From assembly GCF_000377505.1 (NCBI RefSeq), contig NZ_KB898194.1:1-64000 (forward strand): a stretch of 64,000 nucleotides of DNA, in the 5' to 3' direction. Each line of letters starts with the position of its first letter. Within the stretch, counting starts at the first letter, position 1. The notes under the pieces were generated by a model, which had not been told where the DNA came from, did no database searches, and saw nothing but the letters and a program-made list of their open reading frames with translations. The translations under genes were made by a program, and so were the position numbers. This document shows, one piece after another, positions 1 through 8,227 of the stretch. The stretch is from Paenibacillus massiliensis 2301065 = DSM 16942 (lineage in GTDB: Bacteria > Bacillota > Bacilli > Paenibacillales > Paenibacillaceae).

Positions 1-278
1 GAGAAATTACTACTACACGAACCACAGCCAAAAGAGATTAGCCAAGCTGGATTGGTATATTCTGCAGCGATTAACCCGGTGGTATGCAAAGAAGAGGCAG
101 CGCAGGAGTTGGATGAGTTCAGGACCTGAAGTCAAGTATATTGCTAACATGTATGGACTAAAAACGTTATTGTGATCTGCATGCCCATGAAAGACGAACA
201 TCGGAAAGCCGTATGAGGGAAAACCTCATGTACGGTTTGATGAGGAGGGGCTGGTTTGAATCCAGCCCTTTACTCTAG
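1..278 (+). mobile_element. Group II intron, 3' portion
   Basis: The window opens inside a bacterial group II intron, a self-splicing RNA that moves by retrohoming with its own reverse transcriptase/maturase. Seen here are the end of the maturase ORF (2-175), a domain V hairpin at about 204-238 (GCCGTATGAGG paired with CCTCATGTACGG around a GAAA-type loop, preceded by the AGC triad) and a domain VI hairpin at about 242-275 (GGGCTGG with CCAGCCC). An unpaired A near 272 is a plausible branch point, which puts the 3' splice site near 277-279. The 5' half lies outside the window, so class, target site and integrity cannot be judged. The 3' exon is intergenic DNA ahead of rsmE. Confidence 0.85.
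2..175 (+). CDS. Group II intron reverse transcriptase/maturase, C-terminal fragment (5' end outside window)
   Basis: The open frame runs in from the left edge and ends at TGA 173-175, giving 57 residues. They match the end of the maturase X domain of LtrA-type proteins: RNYYYTNHSQ and KRLAKLDWYILQRLTRWYAK are typical of the region that binds intron RNA and helps splicing. The frame stops about 30 bases before domain V, the usual place for the ORF end (domain IV). No start is visible, so whether the protein is full length is unknown. The reading frame and the domain V/VI context support each other. No similarity search was possible. Confidence 0.8.
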   Translation, partial: RNYYYTNHSQKRLAKLDWYILQRLTRWYAKKRQRRSWMSSGPEVKYIANMYGLKTLL

Positions 279-390
279 AGGCAAGCGCCAAATGATTCGA
301 AATACTGGTCATCCATCCACAAAAGTTGTATGATATATTTTTGGAAGCATCGTAATGAACGTGACTGAAGCAGGTAGGGAGGCACAAGCA

Positions 391-1158
391 ATGCAGCGTT
401 ATTTCATCCCTCCGGCACACTTTCTGGAGGATCGCGTCGTTGTGGAAGGCGAGGATGCTCGTCATATCACCAGAGTGATGCGGAGCAGGCCTGGAGATCA
501 ATTTATCGTTAGTGACGGAATATCACGTGAAGCTCTGGTAGAGATTGAGGAAATCGGGGCAGAGAGTGTGACTGCTGTAATTATAGAGAAACTGGATATG
601 ACATCCGAGCCGCAGGTGCAGGTTACAGTTGCACAAAGTCTGCCAAAGGGTGACAAGATGGAGCTAGTCATTCAGAAATGCACGGAGCTTGGGGCCTATG
701 CCTTTGTTCCGTTTCTGTCTGATCGGACGGTTGTGCAGTATGACGGGAAGAAGGAAGCAAAGCGTCTGGAGCGCTGGCGCAAGATTGCCAAGGAAGCAGC
801 AGAGCAGAGTCACCGCAATCGGATCCCGGAGCTGACAGCATCGCTCTCATGGAAGCAATTACTGGCCTCTTTTACGGGGTATGATCTGGTATGCTATTGT
901 TATGAAAAAGAAAGCGGACGCCAGCTGCGTGACGTGATTGCTCCCTTTATGCAGGAGAGAGATAACGGTGCACCGGCTCCGCATATTTTGCTCGTGATCG
1001 GACCAGAGGGCGGATTTACAGAGCAAGAGAGCGTAGAAGCAGAGACGGCAGGTGCGCAATCGACAGGGCTCGGACGGCGCATTTTGCGTGCTGAGACAGC
1101 AGGGATGACTGCACTTGCTTGTATACTTTATGAATCAGGAGAAATGGGAGGGATTTGA
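391..1158 (+). CDS. rsmE: 16S rRNA (uracil(1498)-N(3))-methyltransferase RsmE
   Basis: RsmE methylates N3 of U1498 in 16S rRNA in the cytoplasm, using S-adenosylmethionine. The 255-residue product has the family's length, an N-terminal PUA-like part beginning MQRYFIPPAHF, and the SPOUT (trefoil knot) C-terminus with VIGPEGGFT (about residues 202-210) and GLGRRILRAETA, the SAM-binding knot. The start is ATG 391, eight bases after GGGAGG; an in-frame ATG at 355 has no good ribosome binding site. The stop is followed at once by mtaB, so the two are probably co-transcribed, as in other Bacillales. The usual upstream partner prmA is not visible because the group II intron occupies that side. Confidence 0.95.
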   Translation: MQRYFIPPAHFLEDRVVVEGEDARHITRVMRSRPGDQFIVSDGISREALVEIEEIGAESVTAVIIEKLDMTSEPQVQVTVAQSLPKGDKMELVIQKCTELGAYAFVPFLSDRTVVQYDGKKEAKRLERWRKIAKEAAEQSHRNRIPELTASLSWKQLLASFTGYDLVCYCYEKESGRQLRDVIAPFMQERDNGAPAPHILLVIGPEGGFTEQESVEAETAGAQSTGLGRRILRAETAGMTALACILYESGEMGGI

Positions 1159-1159
1159 C

Positions 1160-2506
1160 ATGCCGGCCGTGGCATTTTATACATTGGGCTGTAAAGTCAA
1201 CTTTTATGATACAGAAGCGATATGGCAGTTGTTCAAGCAAGAGGGGTATGATCAGGTTGATTTCGATGAGCAGACAGCTGATGTCTATCTGATTAACACC
1301 TGTACTGTAACCAATACCGGGGACAAGAAGAGTCGACAGATCATTCGTCGTGCCATTCGCCGTAACCCGGATGCGATCGTAGCAGTAACAGGATGCTATG
1401 CCCAGACCTCGCCAGCCGAAATTCTGGACATTCCAGGTGTTGATCTGGTTGTAGGTACACAGGATCGGGATAAGATTTTGCCTTATGTCAAGCAGATTCA
1501 GGAGTCCCGCCAGCCCGTAAATGCGGTACGCAACATTATGAAGACTCGTGTCTTCGAGGAAATGGATGTGCCGGATTTCGCAGACCGTACGCGTGCTTTT
1601 CTGAAAATTCAGGATGGTTGTAACAATTTCTGTACATTCTGCATTATTCCTTGGTCACGTGGGTTGTCCCGCAGCCGGGAGGCCAGTAGCATTATTGCCC
1701 AGGCTCATCAGCTTGTAGAAGCTGGATATAAGGAGATTGTGCTGACAGGCATTCACACGGGTGGCTATGGTGATGATTTGGAGAACTACGATCTGTCTGA
1801 TCTGCTGTGGGATCTGGAAAAAGTAGATGGACTGGAGCGCATTCGGATTAGTTCGATTGAGGCCAGTCAGATTGACGAGAAAATGCTGGACGTTCTGAAG
1901 CGTTCCCGGAAGCTGGTGCGTCACTTCCATATTCCGCTGCAAGCCGGAGATGATACGGTGCTGAAGCGCATGCGCCGTAAATATACAACAGAAGAGTTCT
2001 ACAACAAGATGCTAATGATCCATAAGGCGATGCCTGATGTAGCGATCACGACCGATGTCATTGTAGGCTTCCCGGGCGAGACGGACGAAATGTTCCGGAA
2101 TGGTTATAACTTGATGAAGAAGATTGGTTTCTCCGAAATGCATGTCTTTCCATATTCCAAGCGTACAGGTACTCCTGCGGCTCGTATGGAGGATCAGGTT
2201 GACGAGGACGTCAAGAATGCTCGTGTGCATGAACTGATCGAACTGTCAGAGCAAATGCAATTGGCTTATGCCCAAAAATTCGTAGGACAGGTGCTGGAGG
2301 TCATTCCTGAGGGAGAACCGAAGGGCTTGAAGGATAGTGGCAGGGTACATGGTTATAGCGACAATTACATTGATATCGTGTTTGAGGGATCTACCGAGCT
2401 GAATGGTCAGGTATGTCAGGTTCTGCTTACAGAAGCTGGAGTGAATGAAAGCCAGGGCAAGCTCGTGCGTGTCGTGGACAGCAGTCTGCGTGCAGCGGCT
2501 TTGTAA
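1160..2506 (+). CDS. mtaB: tRNA (N6-threonylcarbamoyladenosine(37)-C2)-methylthiotransferase MtaB
   Basis: A radical-SAM enzyme that inserts a methylthio group at C2 of t6A37 in ANN-decoding tRNAs. The 448-residue protein shows the three-domain order of the family. The N-terminal UPF0004 domain has conserved cysteines in TLGCKVN, NTCTVT and TGCYAQ (second 4Fe-4S cluster). The radical-SAM CxxxCxxC motif CNNFCTFC lies at residues 154-161. A TRAM domain at about 375-440 binds tRNA. The start is ATG 1160, two bases after the rsmE stop, with GGGAGG upstream; the ORF could be extended to 1115, but that would overlap rsmE without a ribosome binding site. Lower-case variation aside, nothing is unusual. 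The identification rests on the motifs and on the rsmE-mtaB pairing known in Bacillus. Confidence 0.95.
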   Translation: MPAVAFYTLGCKVNFYDTEAIWQLFKQEGYDQVDFDEQTADVYLINTCTVTNTGDKKSRQIIRRAIRRNPDAIVAVTGCYAQTSPAEILDIPGVDLVVGTQDRDKILPYVKQIQESRQPVNAVRNIMKTRVFEEMDVPDFADRTRAFLKIQDGCNNFCTFCIIPWSRGLSRSREASSIIAQAHQLVEAGYKEIVLTGIHTGGYGDDLENYDLSDLLWDLEKVDGLERIRISSIEASQIDEKMLDVLKRSRKLVRHFHIPLQAGDDTVLKRMRRKYTTEEFYNKMLMIHKAMPDVAITTDVIVGFPGETDEMFRNGYNLMKKIGFSEMHVFPYSKRTGTPAARMEDQVDEDVKNARVHELIELSEQMQLAYAQKFVGQVLEVIPEGEPKGLKDSGRVHGYSDNYIDIVFEGSTELNGQVCQVLLTEAGVNESQGKLVRVVDSSLRAAAL

Positions 2507-2534
2507 AGGTATTATTGCTTGACAACATTAACGG

Positions 2535-2573
2535 ACAAGGATTTTGTCTTCCACTGGAGGATAAAATCCTTGT
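2535..2573 (+). other. Perfect 11-bp inverted repeat between mtaB and the Nudix gene
   Basis: ACAAGGATTTT at 2535-2545 is the exact reverse complement of AAAATCCTTGT at 2563-2573, with a 17-base loop that can itself pair weakly (CTTCC with GGAGG). It lies just upstream of the Nudix gene's ribosome binding site (2579-2586). Only three T's follow the stem, so it is a poor intrinsic terminator; it could be an RNA processing or stability element or an operator. The GGAGG inside the loop could also act as a decoy Shine-Dalgarno sequence. Confidence 0.6.
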
Positions 2574-2593
2574 TTGCACAAGGAGGGCATGAT

Positions 2594-3034
2594 ATGACAG
2601 CCGTAAAAAAGGAAATATCCGCAGGTGGTGTGGTCTATCGTCATGTGGATGGGAAGCTTGAGATTCAACTGATCACCGATCGTTACGGGAAAATGTCTTT
2701 GGCCAAAGGGAAAATGGAGGCCGGAGAGACCATCGAGGAGACTGCTCTTCGTGAAATTTTGGAGGAGACGGGCGTTACCGGGAAGATCATCAATCAGGTA
2801 GATATGATTGCTTATACGTATGAGCATCCTGATTATGGACAAGTCGATAAGGAAGTGCATTATTATCTCGTGGAGGCGCTGAGCGGTGAGTTGCAGGCTC
2901 AGGTTGAGGAGATTAAAGGCGTAGACTGGTACAGCCCTGAGCAGGCTTGGTCTCTGCAACGGAGCGGTGGCTATGATAATAACGATATTATTTTGCAAAA
3001 AGCACTGTCCCAACTGGATATTCATGTATCCTGA
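2594..3034 (+). CDS. Nudix hydrolase (MutT/NUDIX family)
   Basis: A 146-residue pyrophosphohydrolase of the Nudix fold. The Nudix box, GX5EX7REUXEEXGU, is intact at residues 39-61: GKMEAGETIEETALREILEE followed by TGV. It provides the glutamates that bind Mg2+ and cleave nucleoside diphosphates linked to another moiety. The substrate cannot be read from the sequence. The small size and the absence of extra domains fit a housecleaning or diadenosine-polyphosphate type enzyme. ATG 2594 is preferred because AAGGAGG lies seven bases upstream; the in-frame 5' extension to 2519 runs through the inverted repeat at 2535-2573. The gene follows mtaB and ends at a hairpin shared with the convergent LysR gene. 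Confidence 0.9.
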   Translation: MTAVKKEISAGGVVYRHVDGKLEIQLITDRYGKMSLAKGKMEAGETIEETALREILEETGVTGKIINQVDMIAYTYEHPDYGQVDKEVHYYLVEALSGELQAQVEEIKGVDWYSPEQAWSLQRSGGYDNNDIILQKALSQLDIHVS

Positions 3035-3050
3035 TTAAGAGTCACATTAG

Positions 3051-3088
3051 AAATACAGTAGATCAAGGGTGCTTAATCTACTGTATTT
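3051..3088. terminator. Bidirectional hairpin terminator between convergent genes
   Basis: AAATACAGTAGAT (3051-3063) pairs perfectly with ATCTACTGTATTT (3076-3088) around a 12-base loop. A/T stretches at both ends of the stem can serve as U-tracts for either strand. It sits between the Nudix gene and the convergent LysR gene and overlaps the last codons of the latter. Confidence 0.7.
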
Positions 3089-3987
3089 CGCTGTATTTCT
3101 CCACTCGTCTGTTTGGATATCTTCTCAAAATAATCTACAACTACCTCATGGAATTCGAGAGCAGCCCGCGAAATGTATCGACTCTTGTGCCATAACAAAG
3201 CGATCTCCCGTACCAATTCCTGATTCTCTACACTGAGATATTTGATGTGCCCCCATGAATTCCTAGCCGTGCTTGGTATAAAGGCTATGCCAATTTCTGC
3301 TTCTACAAGAGAACTTAGCCTTGCAGGTTCGTCCCCCTCATATACATATTTAGGTGAAAATCCAACCGATTCACATATGGAATCTACCAGATCGCGAGTA
3401 CCGTAACCTCTCTTAACACCAACAAACGATTCATCGCTTAGCTCACTCAAGGATACACTGCTTCGATCTGCCAGCCGATGGCTCTTTGGAACAGCCACAA
3501 CGATAGGGTCGATGAACACGATTTGACATTCAATGTCTTCTCCTTGTATAGGAGGTGAGGCTAAGCAGAAATCGACCTCTCCTCTATGAAGGCGTGTAAC
3601 CATCTCCTGCGTAGTCAGCATCTGAACATGAAATTGGATATGGGGCCGCTTTTTCCGAAACTCTCGCAGAATATGGGGTAACCTGCTTGCGGTGGTCACC
3701 GCCAATTCCAGTGTGCCATGTTCTGGGCTGGACAAATCGCTAATCTCCTGCTTACCCTGTTGCAATTCAAACAACGCTCTTTCTGCACGGAGAAGGAACC
3801 TACTACCGAACTCATTTAATCGCAACTTTCTCCCTATTCGATCGAATAAAGGGACGCCCAGATCCTCCTCCAATCGCTGAATCGTTTTGCTTAATGATGA
3901 CTGAGTAACGTACAGACTGCGTGCAGCTTCAGTCATATGCTCCAGACGAGCTACTGCGATAAAATATTGCAGTTGAAGAAGTTCCAT
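3073..3987 (-). CDS. LysR-family transcriptional regulator
   Basis: A 304-residue regulator. The N-terminal winged helix-turn-helix starts MELLQLQYFIAVARLEHMTE and continues AARSLYVTQSSLSKTIQRLE, the classic LysR DNA-binding segment. It is followed by a linker helix and a periplasmic-binding-protein-like effector domain (about residues 85-300). The start is ATG 3987 with GGAGG seven bases upstream; the six-codon extension to 4005 contains that ribosome binding site. It is divergent from an MFS exporter across a 112-bp gap that holds an inverted repeat, so the exporter is the probable target and an exported compound the probable effector. Divergent LysR/transporter pairs are a standard arrangement; the ligand is unknown. 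Confidence 0.9.
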   Translation of the reverse strand: MELLQLQYFIAVARLEHMTEAARSLYVTQSSLSKTIQRLEEDLGVPLFDRIGRKLRLNEFGSRFLLRAERALFELQQGKQEISDLSSPEHGTLELAVTTASRLPHILREFRKKRPHIQFHVQMLTTQEMVTRLHRGEVDFCLASPPIQGEDIECQIVFIDPIVVAVPKSHRLADRSSVSLSELSDESFVGVKRGYGTRDLVDSICESVGFSPKYVYEGDEPARLSSLVEAEIGIAFIPSTARNSWGHIKYLSVENQELVREIALLWHKSRYISRAALEFHEVVVDYFEKISKQTSGEIQRNTVD

Positions 3988-3999
3988 TTCGCACCCTCC

Positions 4000-4051
4000 A
4001 TTCATTCCTTCAAATCAATGAAATCATAACATAAAATGCTTTGGAATGAAT
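4000..4051. promoter_or_regulatory. Candidate LysR operator between divergent genes
   Basis: ATTCATTCC (4000-4008) and GGAATGAAT (4043-4051) form a perfect 9-bp inverted repeat separated by 34 bp in the 112-bp region between the LysR gene and the MFS gene. Widely spaced dyads are compatible with binding by a LysR tetramer. A second GATGAATA-like half lies at 4070-4079. Binding is inferred from position only. Confidence 0.5.
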
Positions 4052-4099
4052 AATGAATCTCAAGTAAGATGAGATGAATAAGATATTGGAGGGAGTAAA

Positions 4100-5488
4100 A
4101 TGACTGATCGCAGCAGGTGGTTGATGATTTCCGTTGGACTGGGGGTACTACTGAACCCCTTAAATTCTTCAATGGTCTCGGTTGCTATTGCAAGGATACA
4201 AAACGAGTTCCAGCTTGGATTTACAGTAGTTTCTTGGATTATTTTTTCTTTCTACATAGCAAGCGCAATAGCTCAACCAATCATGGGAAAAGCCAGTGAT
4301 TTATTGGGTCGGAGGAGGATATTTCTTACTGGACTTGTTGTATCCTTCGTTGCATCTTTATTAGCTCCCATATCGCCGAATTTTGGATGGCTTATCGTGT
4401 TCCGCATAGTGCAAGCCATTGGCACAAGCATGATGGTTGCGGTCGGAATGGCCCTCGTGCGAATTCACATTACGGAGAAACAAGCAACTGCGCTGTCAGT
4501 GTTGTCCATATTCCTCTCTGGAGCGGCAGCAATCGGACCTTTTATAGGCGGGATCATCATTCACTGGTGGAGTTGGCCTGCCATCTTTTTCGTTAATATT
4601 CCGTTCGTGGTGACAAGCTTTCTATTGGCTTGGAGCCATATTCCAAAGGACGAACTGTCAGCCTCATCCGCTGCACGTAACATGTCCTTTCGTGAATGGT
4701 CTCAATGGATGGATGTGAAAGGGATTCTATTGTTCACGGTAGGGCTGATTGCCTTGCTTGTTGGATTGCTGTCAGCCAAGTCTTCTGCTCAAATTTCGTT
4801 AAGTAATGTTAGTGTCACGCTGATGGGCTTCGTTGTACTGGGAGCTTTTGTACGGCATGAGCTCAAGGCGAAGTCACCTTTTATTCCTTTACGTACATTT
4901 GCTAAATATCCTGCGATGACTTGGGTGAATGTCGAATTCCTGCTTGTGAATGCACTTTTTTACTCGCTTTTTTTCGGACTTCCTTCCTATCTACAAATGG
5001 TACGCCATGTCAGCGAGTTCCATACAGGCATTCTCATGCTAAGCTTAGGCTTGTGTTCACTCGTTACCTCTCCAATGGCAGGACGTTGGATTGATAAAGC
5101 AGGACCTCGACCAGCGTTGCTCGTGTCCGGCATACTGATGACATTTGGTTCAATATGGATCGTCACATTGAATGAAACTTCTCCGGTTATCAGTGTATGT
5201 GTGGCTTTAGCTGCGTTCGGTATTAGTAACGGGTTGAACAGTGTTGGTATGCAAGCGGCCTTGTTCAATAGCTCTCCAAAAGAAGTTATAGGGGTAGCAT
5301 CTGGAATATTTAATACATCAAGATATCTGGGTACCATTCTCTCTTCATTATTGATTGGCAGCGTAATGGGGAGTAACTTCAGCTTCCAAGGATTCCGAGT
5401 GCTTGGGATGATCCTCACATTCATTGCATTGTCCTTGGTATTCATGAGTTGGCGGCGCCGGGAGTCAGGGCAATTGCAAGAGTCCTAG
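4100..5488 (+). CDS. MFS drug/multidrug efflux transporter (DHA2-like)
   Basis: A 462-residue integral membrane protein with about 14 hydrophobic segments, as in the DHA2 (EmrB/QacA) group of H+-coupled exporters. Family marks are the MFS motif GKASDLLGRRRIF (loop 2-3), a motif-C-like stretch GAAAIGPFIGGIIIHWWSW in segment 5 typical of antiporters, and LNSSMVSVAI in helix 1, close to the D1 motif but with Asn in place of the usual Asp. ATG 4100 follows GGAGG by eight bases. It is probably controlled by the divergent LysR protein. Codon choice in this pair looks somewhat more A/T-rich than in neighbouring genes by eye, hinting at acquisition, but no composition test was run. The substrate is unknown. 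Confidence 0.88.
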   Translation: MTDRSRWLMISVGLGVLLNPLNSSMVSVAIARIQNEFQLGFTVVSWIIFSFYIASAIAQPIMGKASDLLGRRRIFLTGLVVSFVASLLAPISPNFGWLIVFRIVQAIGTSMMVAVGMALVRIHITEKQATALSVLSIFLSGAAAIGPFIGGIIIHWWSWPAIFFVNIPFVVTSFLLAWSHIPKDELSASSAARNMSFREWSQWMDVKGILLFTVGLIALLVGLLSAKSSAQISLSNVSVTLMGFVVLGAFVRHELKAKSPFIPLRTFAKYPAMTWVNVEFLLVNALFYSLFFGLPSYLQMVRHVSEFHTGILMLSLGLCSLVTSPMAGRWIDKAGPRPALLVSGILMTFGSIWIVTLNETSPVISVCVALAAFGISNGLNSVGMQAALFNSSPKEVIGVASGIFNTSRYLGTILSSLLIGSVMGSNFSFQGFRVLGMILTFIALSLVFMSWRRRESGQLQES

Positions 5489-5539
5489 CCGATCATCAAA
5501 GATCGGGCATGATCTTGATGATGTTCACGACTACATGGA

Positions 5540-6523
5540 CTACGATCTGATCACAGGTAGTGTATCCTTCGGCCCGCCAGCTTGGTCCAGTCGACTCCAT
5601 ATCGGGAGGTAGCATAGGGGGAGAGCCAATAATGAGCTAATCAGATTGAACAAGGTCTGAGCATGTGCGACCTGCGCTCCAGCCTCATTGGAGATCAGAG
5701 TTGCGGCTGTTTGTAGCCACGGGATTAAAGGCATGAAGATCAGCGCGCCAGCAACATTCAGCAGAATGTGGGTCCAGGCCACGAATTTGCCGGAGGTACT
5801 ACCTCCGATTGAAGCCATCCACGCGGTAACGCAGGTACCGACATTCGAGCCGATGACGATTGCAATGGCTACATCCAGCGGTAACGCTCCCGTGGCCGCC
5901 AGACTCATAGCAATGCCAATAACGGCAACGCCGCTATGCATGATGGCCGTGAGACAGGCTCCTGCAATAAATGCCCACCACATATTTTGAGTGGCATGTG
6001 TCAGGAACCACTGGAACATCCCCGCTTCCTCGACCCATGGCCCGATGGCCTGCATGATGCGGATGCCTGTCATGATGAGTGCAAAGCCAGCGATAGCGAG
6101 ACTGACAAACTGTAGGCCCAAGCCTCTGCCGGTATACTCGTACCATATCACAGCAAGTATCCAGCTTAGAATAGATAATAGCAGCAGAGGCAAAGCAATC
6201 GTGCCTAGCTGCAAACCCATCAGCTCTGTGGTAAGACACGTACCAATATTAGTGCCTAATATAATGCCAAGCGTACGGCCATATGTGAGTAAGCCAGCAT
6301 TAACCATTCCTATGGTGATGACAGTCACGGCGCTACTACTCTGCAATAGAGCAGTTATACCTGTACTGACCAGCAGCCCTCTCAGCGGAGAAGCTGTAGC
6401 ATGCTGGAGCCCTCGCTGGAGCATAGGGCCGGCAAGCTTTCGCAGCCCTGACTCCATGATCTTCATTCCTCCAAGGAATACGAACAGTCCCCAGCCCAGT
6501 GGCATGATGATTTGATAGAACAA
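5540..6523 (-). CDS. Na/Pi cotransporter family protein (YqeW-like)
   Basis: A membrane protein of the Na+/phosphate cotransporter (NptA/PNaS) family, with two inverted repeats. The first repeat has LLQSSSAVTVI and GTNIGTCLTTE; the second has GSNVGTCVTAW, but MHSGVAV where a second QSSSA is usual. It is about 327 residues and lacks the C-terminal PhoU-like domain of larger relatives. I place the start at TTG 6523, where GGAAGGAG lies nine bases upstream, giving a protein that begins directly with the first hydrophobic helix. An ATG at 6592 and the ORF start at 6646 are possible but lack good ribosome binding sites. In B. subtilis the homologue yqeW also follows mtaB, which supports the family call. 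Substrate not proven. Confidence 0.85.
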   Translation of the reverse strand: MFYQIIMPLGWGLFVFLGGMKIMESGLRKLAGPMLQRGLQHATASPLRGLLVSTGITALLQSSSAVTVITIGMVNAGLLTYGRTLGIILGTNIGTCLTTELMGLQLGTIALPLLLLSILSWILAVIWYEYTGRGLGLQFVSLAIAGFALIMTGIRIMQAIGPWVEEAGMFQWFLTHATQNMWWAFIAGACLTAIMHSGVAVIGIAMSLAATGALPLDVAIAIVIGSNVGTCVTAWMASIGGSTSGKFVAWTHILLNVAGALIFMPLIPWLQTAATLISNEAGAQVAHAQTLFNLISSLLALPLCYLPIWSRLDQAGGPKDTLPVIRS

Positions 6524-6783
6524 GCGTGTCCACTCCTTCCCGATTCTGTTGACGAGGATCAGCCTGGTTACATGCCGATAGATGCTTTTCATACTACATA
6601 TATGAATTACCGGACGGAGACATGACAAGCCCGGCTTGGCCATCACTGTATCCTGCAGATGAGCAGGTCACAAGCAGATGGAATGATATGCCGCAGCAAG
6701 TGAAAAGTAGATGCCTGTCTGTAATTGAGCTATAATGAATAAGTTAATTAGTCTGGTATTTGTAAAAAAGGAGCGAAATACAT

Positions 6784-8154
6784 TTGCCTTCCGTAATATT
6801 AGAGCGCAGTCGCAAGAAACGGCTGGAACAAGCTCATCCATGGATTTTTAAAAATGAAATTGCCTCTGTCGACGGAAATCCGTCCCCTGGCGAGCTCGTG
6901 AGTGTAATGAATCATCAGGGGCGCTTTCTGGCTGCAGGCTATTATAATCCGGCATCCCAGATCACGGTCCGTGTAGTATCCTATCAACCACTTGAGGCGA
7001 TGGATACATCCTTTTTTGTACGCAGATTTCGAGAGTGTCTGCAGCATCGTGAACGCTTCCTGAAGGATGGAGATGCCTATCGTCTGGTGTACGGCGAGGC
7101 TGACTTCCTACCAGGATTAATCGTGGATCGCTTTGGTGATGTGCTGGTAGTGCAGTTGCTGACCCTGGGCATGGACCAGCGTCGAAATGAGATTCGGGAT
7201 GCACTGGCAGAGGTCATGCAGCCGACTGCCATCTACGAGCGCAGTGATGTGTCCATCCGTGAGCTGGAGGGTCTGGAGCAGGTGAAGGGCCCGCTGTTAG
7301 GGGATTGCCCGCGTTATGTGACCGTGACAGAGAATGGCCTGAAGATCAAGGTAGACATTGTGGAAGGTCAGAAGACCGGATATTTCTTCGATCAGCGCGA
7401 GAATCGTGCAGCCATCGCACCATTGATGACAGGCTGGGGCGCAAGAAGTGGCATTACTCTGCAGGATGTGGATGAGAACGGTCAGCTTGTAAAGCATCCG
7501 GTGAACAAGAGTGGCAAGCGTGTGGAATTTCCTTATTGGGATGGAGCGACTGTACTGGAATGCTTCTCACATACAGGAAGCTTTACGTTAAATGCTTGCC
7601 AGCATGGTGCCAAGAAGGTAACCTGCCTCGATATTTCCGAGCATGCGATCGAGAGTGCACGGGAAAATGTACGGCTGAATGGCTACGAGGACAGAGTCGA
7701 GTTTGTCGTGGAGGATGCATTCCAGTATCTGCGAGATCAAGTGAAAGGTACCGAGGAACGTGCAGCGCGCGCAAGCGGTCAAAAGGTTGATACGTCCAAG
7801 CCACTTACCGCAGGGGGAGGCAAGACCTTTGATGTGGTGATTCTGGACCCTCCTGCTTTTGCGAAGACACGCAATGCTGTCAAAGGCGCTTGTCGCGGCT
7901 ATAAGGACATTAACCTGCACGGCATGAAGCTCGTGAACGAGGGAGGATATCTGGTGACAGCCAGCTGTTCTTTCCACATGAGACCTGACCTCTTTCTGAG
8001 TACGATCAAGGAAGCGGCTGAGGATGCAGGCAAAATTCTGAGATTGGTCGAGTGGCGTGCGGCAGGTAAGGACCATCCTCAGATTCTGGGTGTTGAGGAA
8101 GGTCATTATTTGAAATTCGCCATCTTCGAGGTTCGGAGCAAGCACCTTCTGTAG
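6784..8154 (+). CDS. Class I SAM-dependent rRNA methyltransferase, RlmI/YwbD-like, with two insertions
   Basis: A cytoplasmic rRNA cytosine-C5 methyltransferase candidate. A PUA domain opens the protein (about 1-80: RSRKKRLEQAHPWIFKNEI), followed by a Rossmann methyltransferase with GQKTGYFFDQRENR, VLECFSHTGSF (SAM-binding motif I) and ILDPPAFAK, the catalytic/target-binding loop. At 456 residues it is about 60 longer than E. coli RlmI or B. subtilis YwbD; the excess lies in two segments, about 217-254 (before motif I) and 320-349 (before DPPAFAK). The start is TTG 6784 with AAGGAG nine bases upstream; no in-frame ATG gives a complete PUA domain. It stands alone between the Na/Pi gene and dinB. 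Target nucleotide not provable here. Confidence 0.88.
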   Translation: MPSVILERSRKKRLEQAHPWIFKNEIASVDGNPSPGELVSVMNHQGRFLAAGYYNPASQITVRVVSYQPLEAMDTSFFVRRFRECLQHRERFLKDGDAYRLVYGEADFLPGLIVDRFGDVLVVQLLTLGMDQRRNEIRDALAEVMQPTAIYERSDVSIRELEGLEQVKGPLLGDCPRYVTVTENGLKIKVDIVEGQKTGYFFDQRENRAAIAPLMTGWGARSGITLQDVDENGQLVKHPVNKSGKRVEFPYWDGATVLECFSHTGSFTLNACQHGAKKVTCLDISEHAIESARENVRLNGYEDRVEFVVEDAFQYLRDQVKGTEERAARASGQKVDTSKPLTAGGGKTFDVVILDPPAFAKTRNAVKGACRGYKDINLHGMKLVNEGGYLVTASCSFHMRPDLFLSTIKEAAEDAGKILRLVEWRAAGKDHPQILGVEEGHYLKFAIFEVRSKHLL

Positions 8155-8227
8155 CTTTTGTTAGCTGTCGGAGCGGATTGACCTCAGATGTACCGTTTAT
8201 CTCAGGGAAGCAGGAGGTTGAGCGTGC

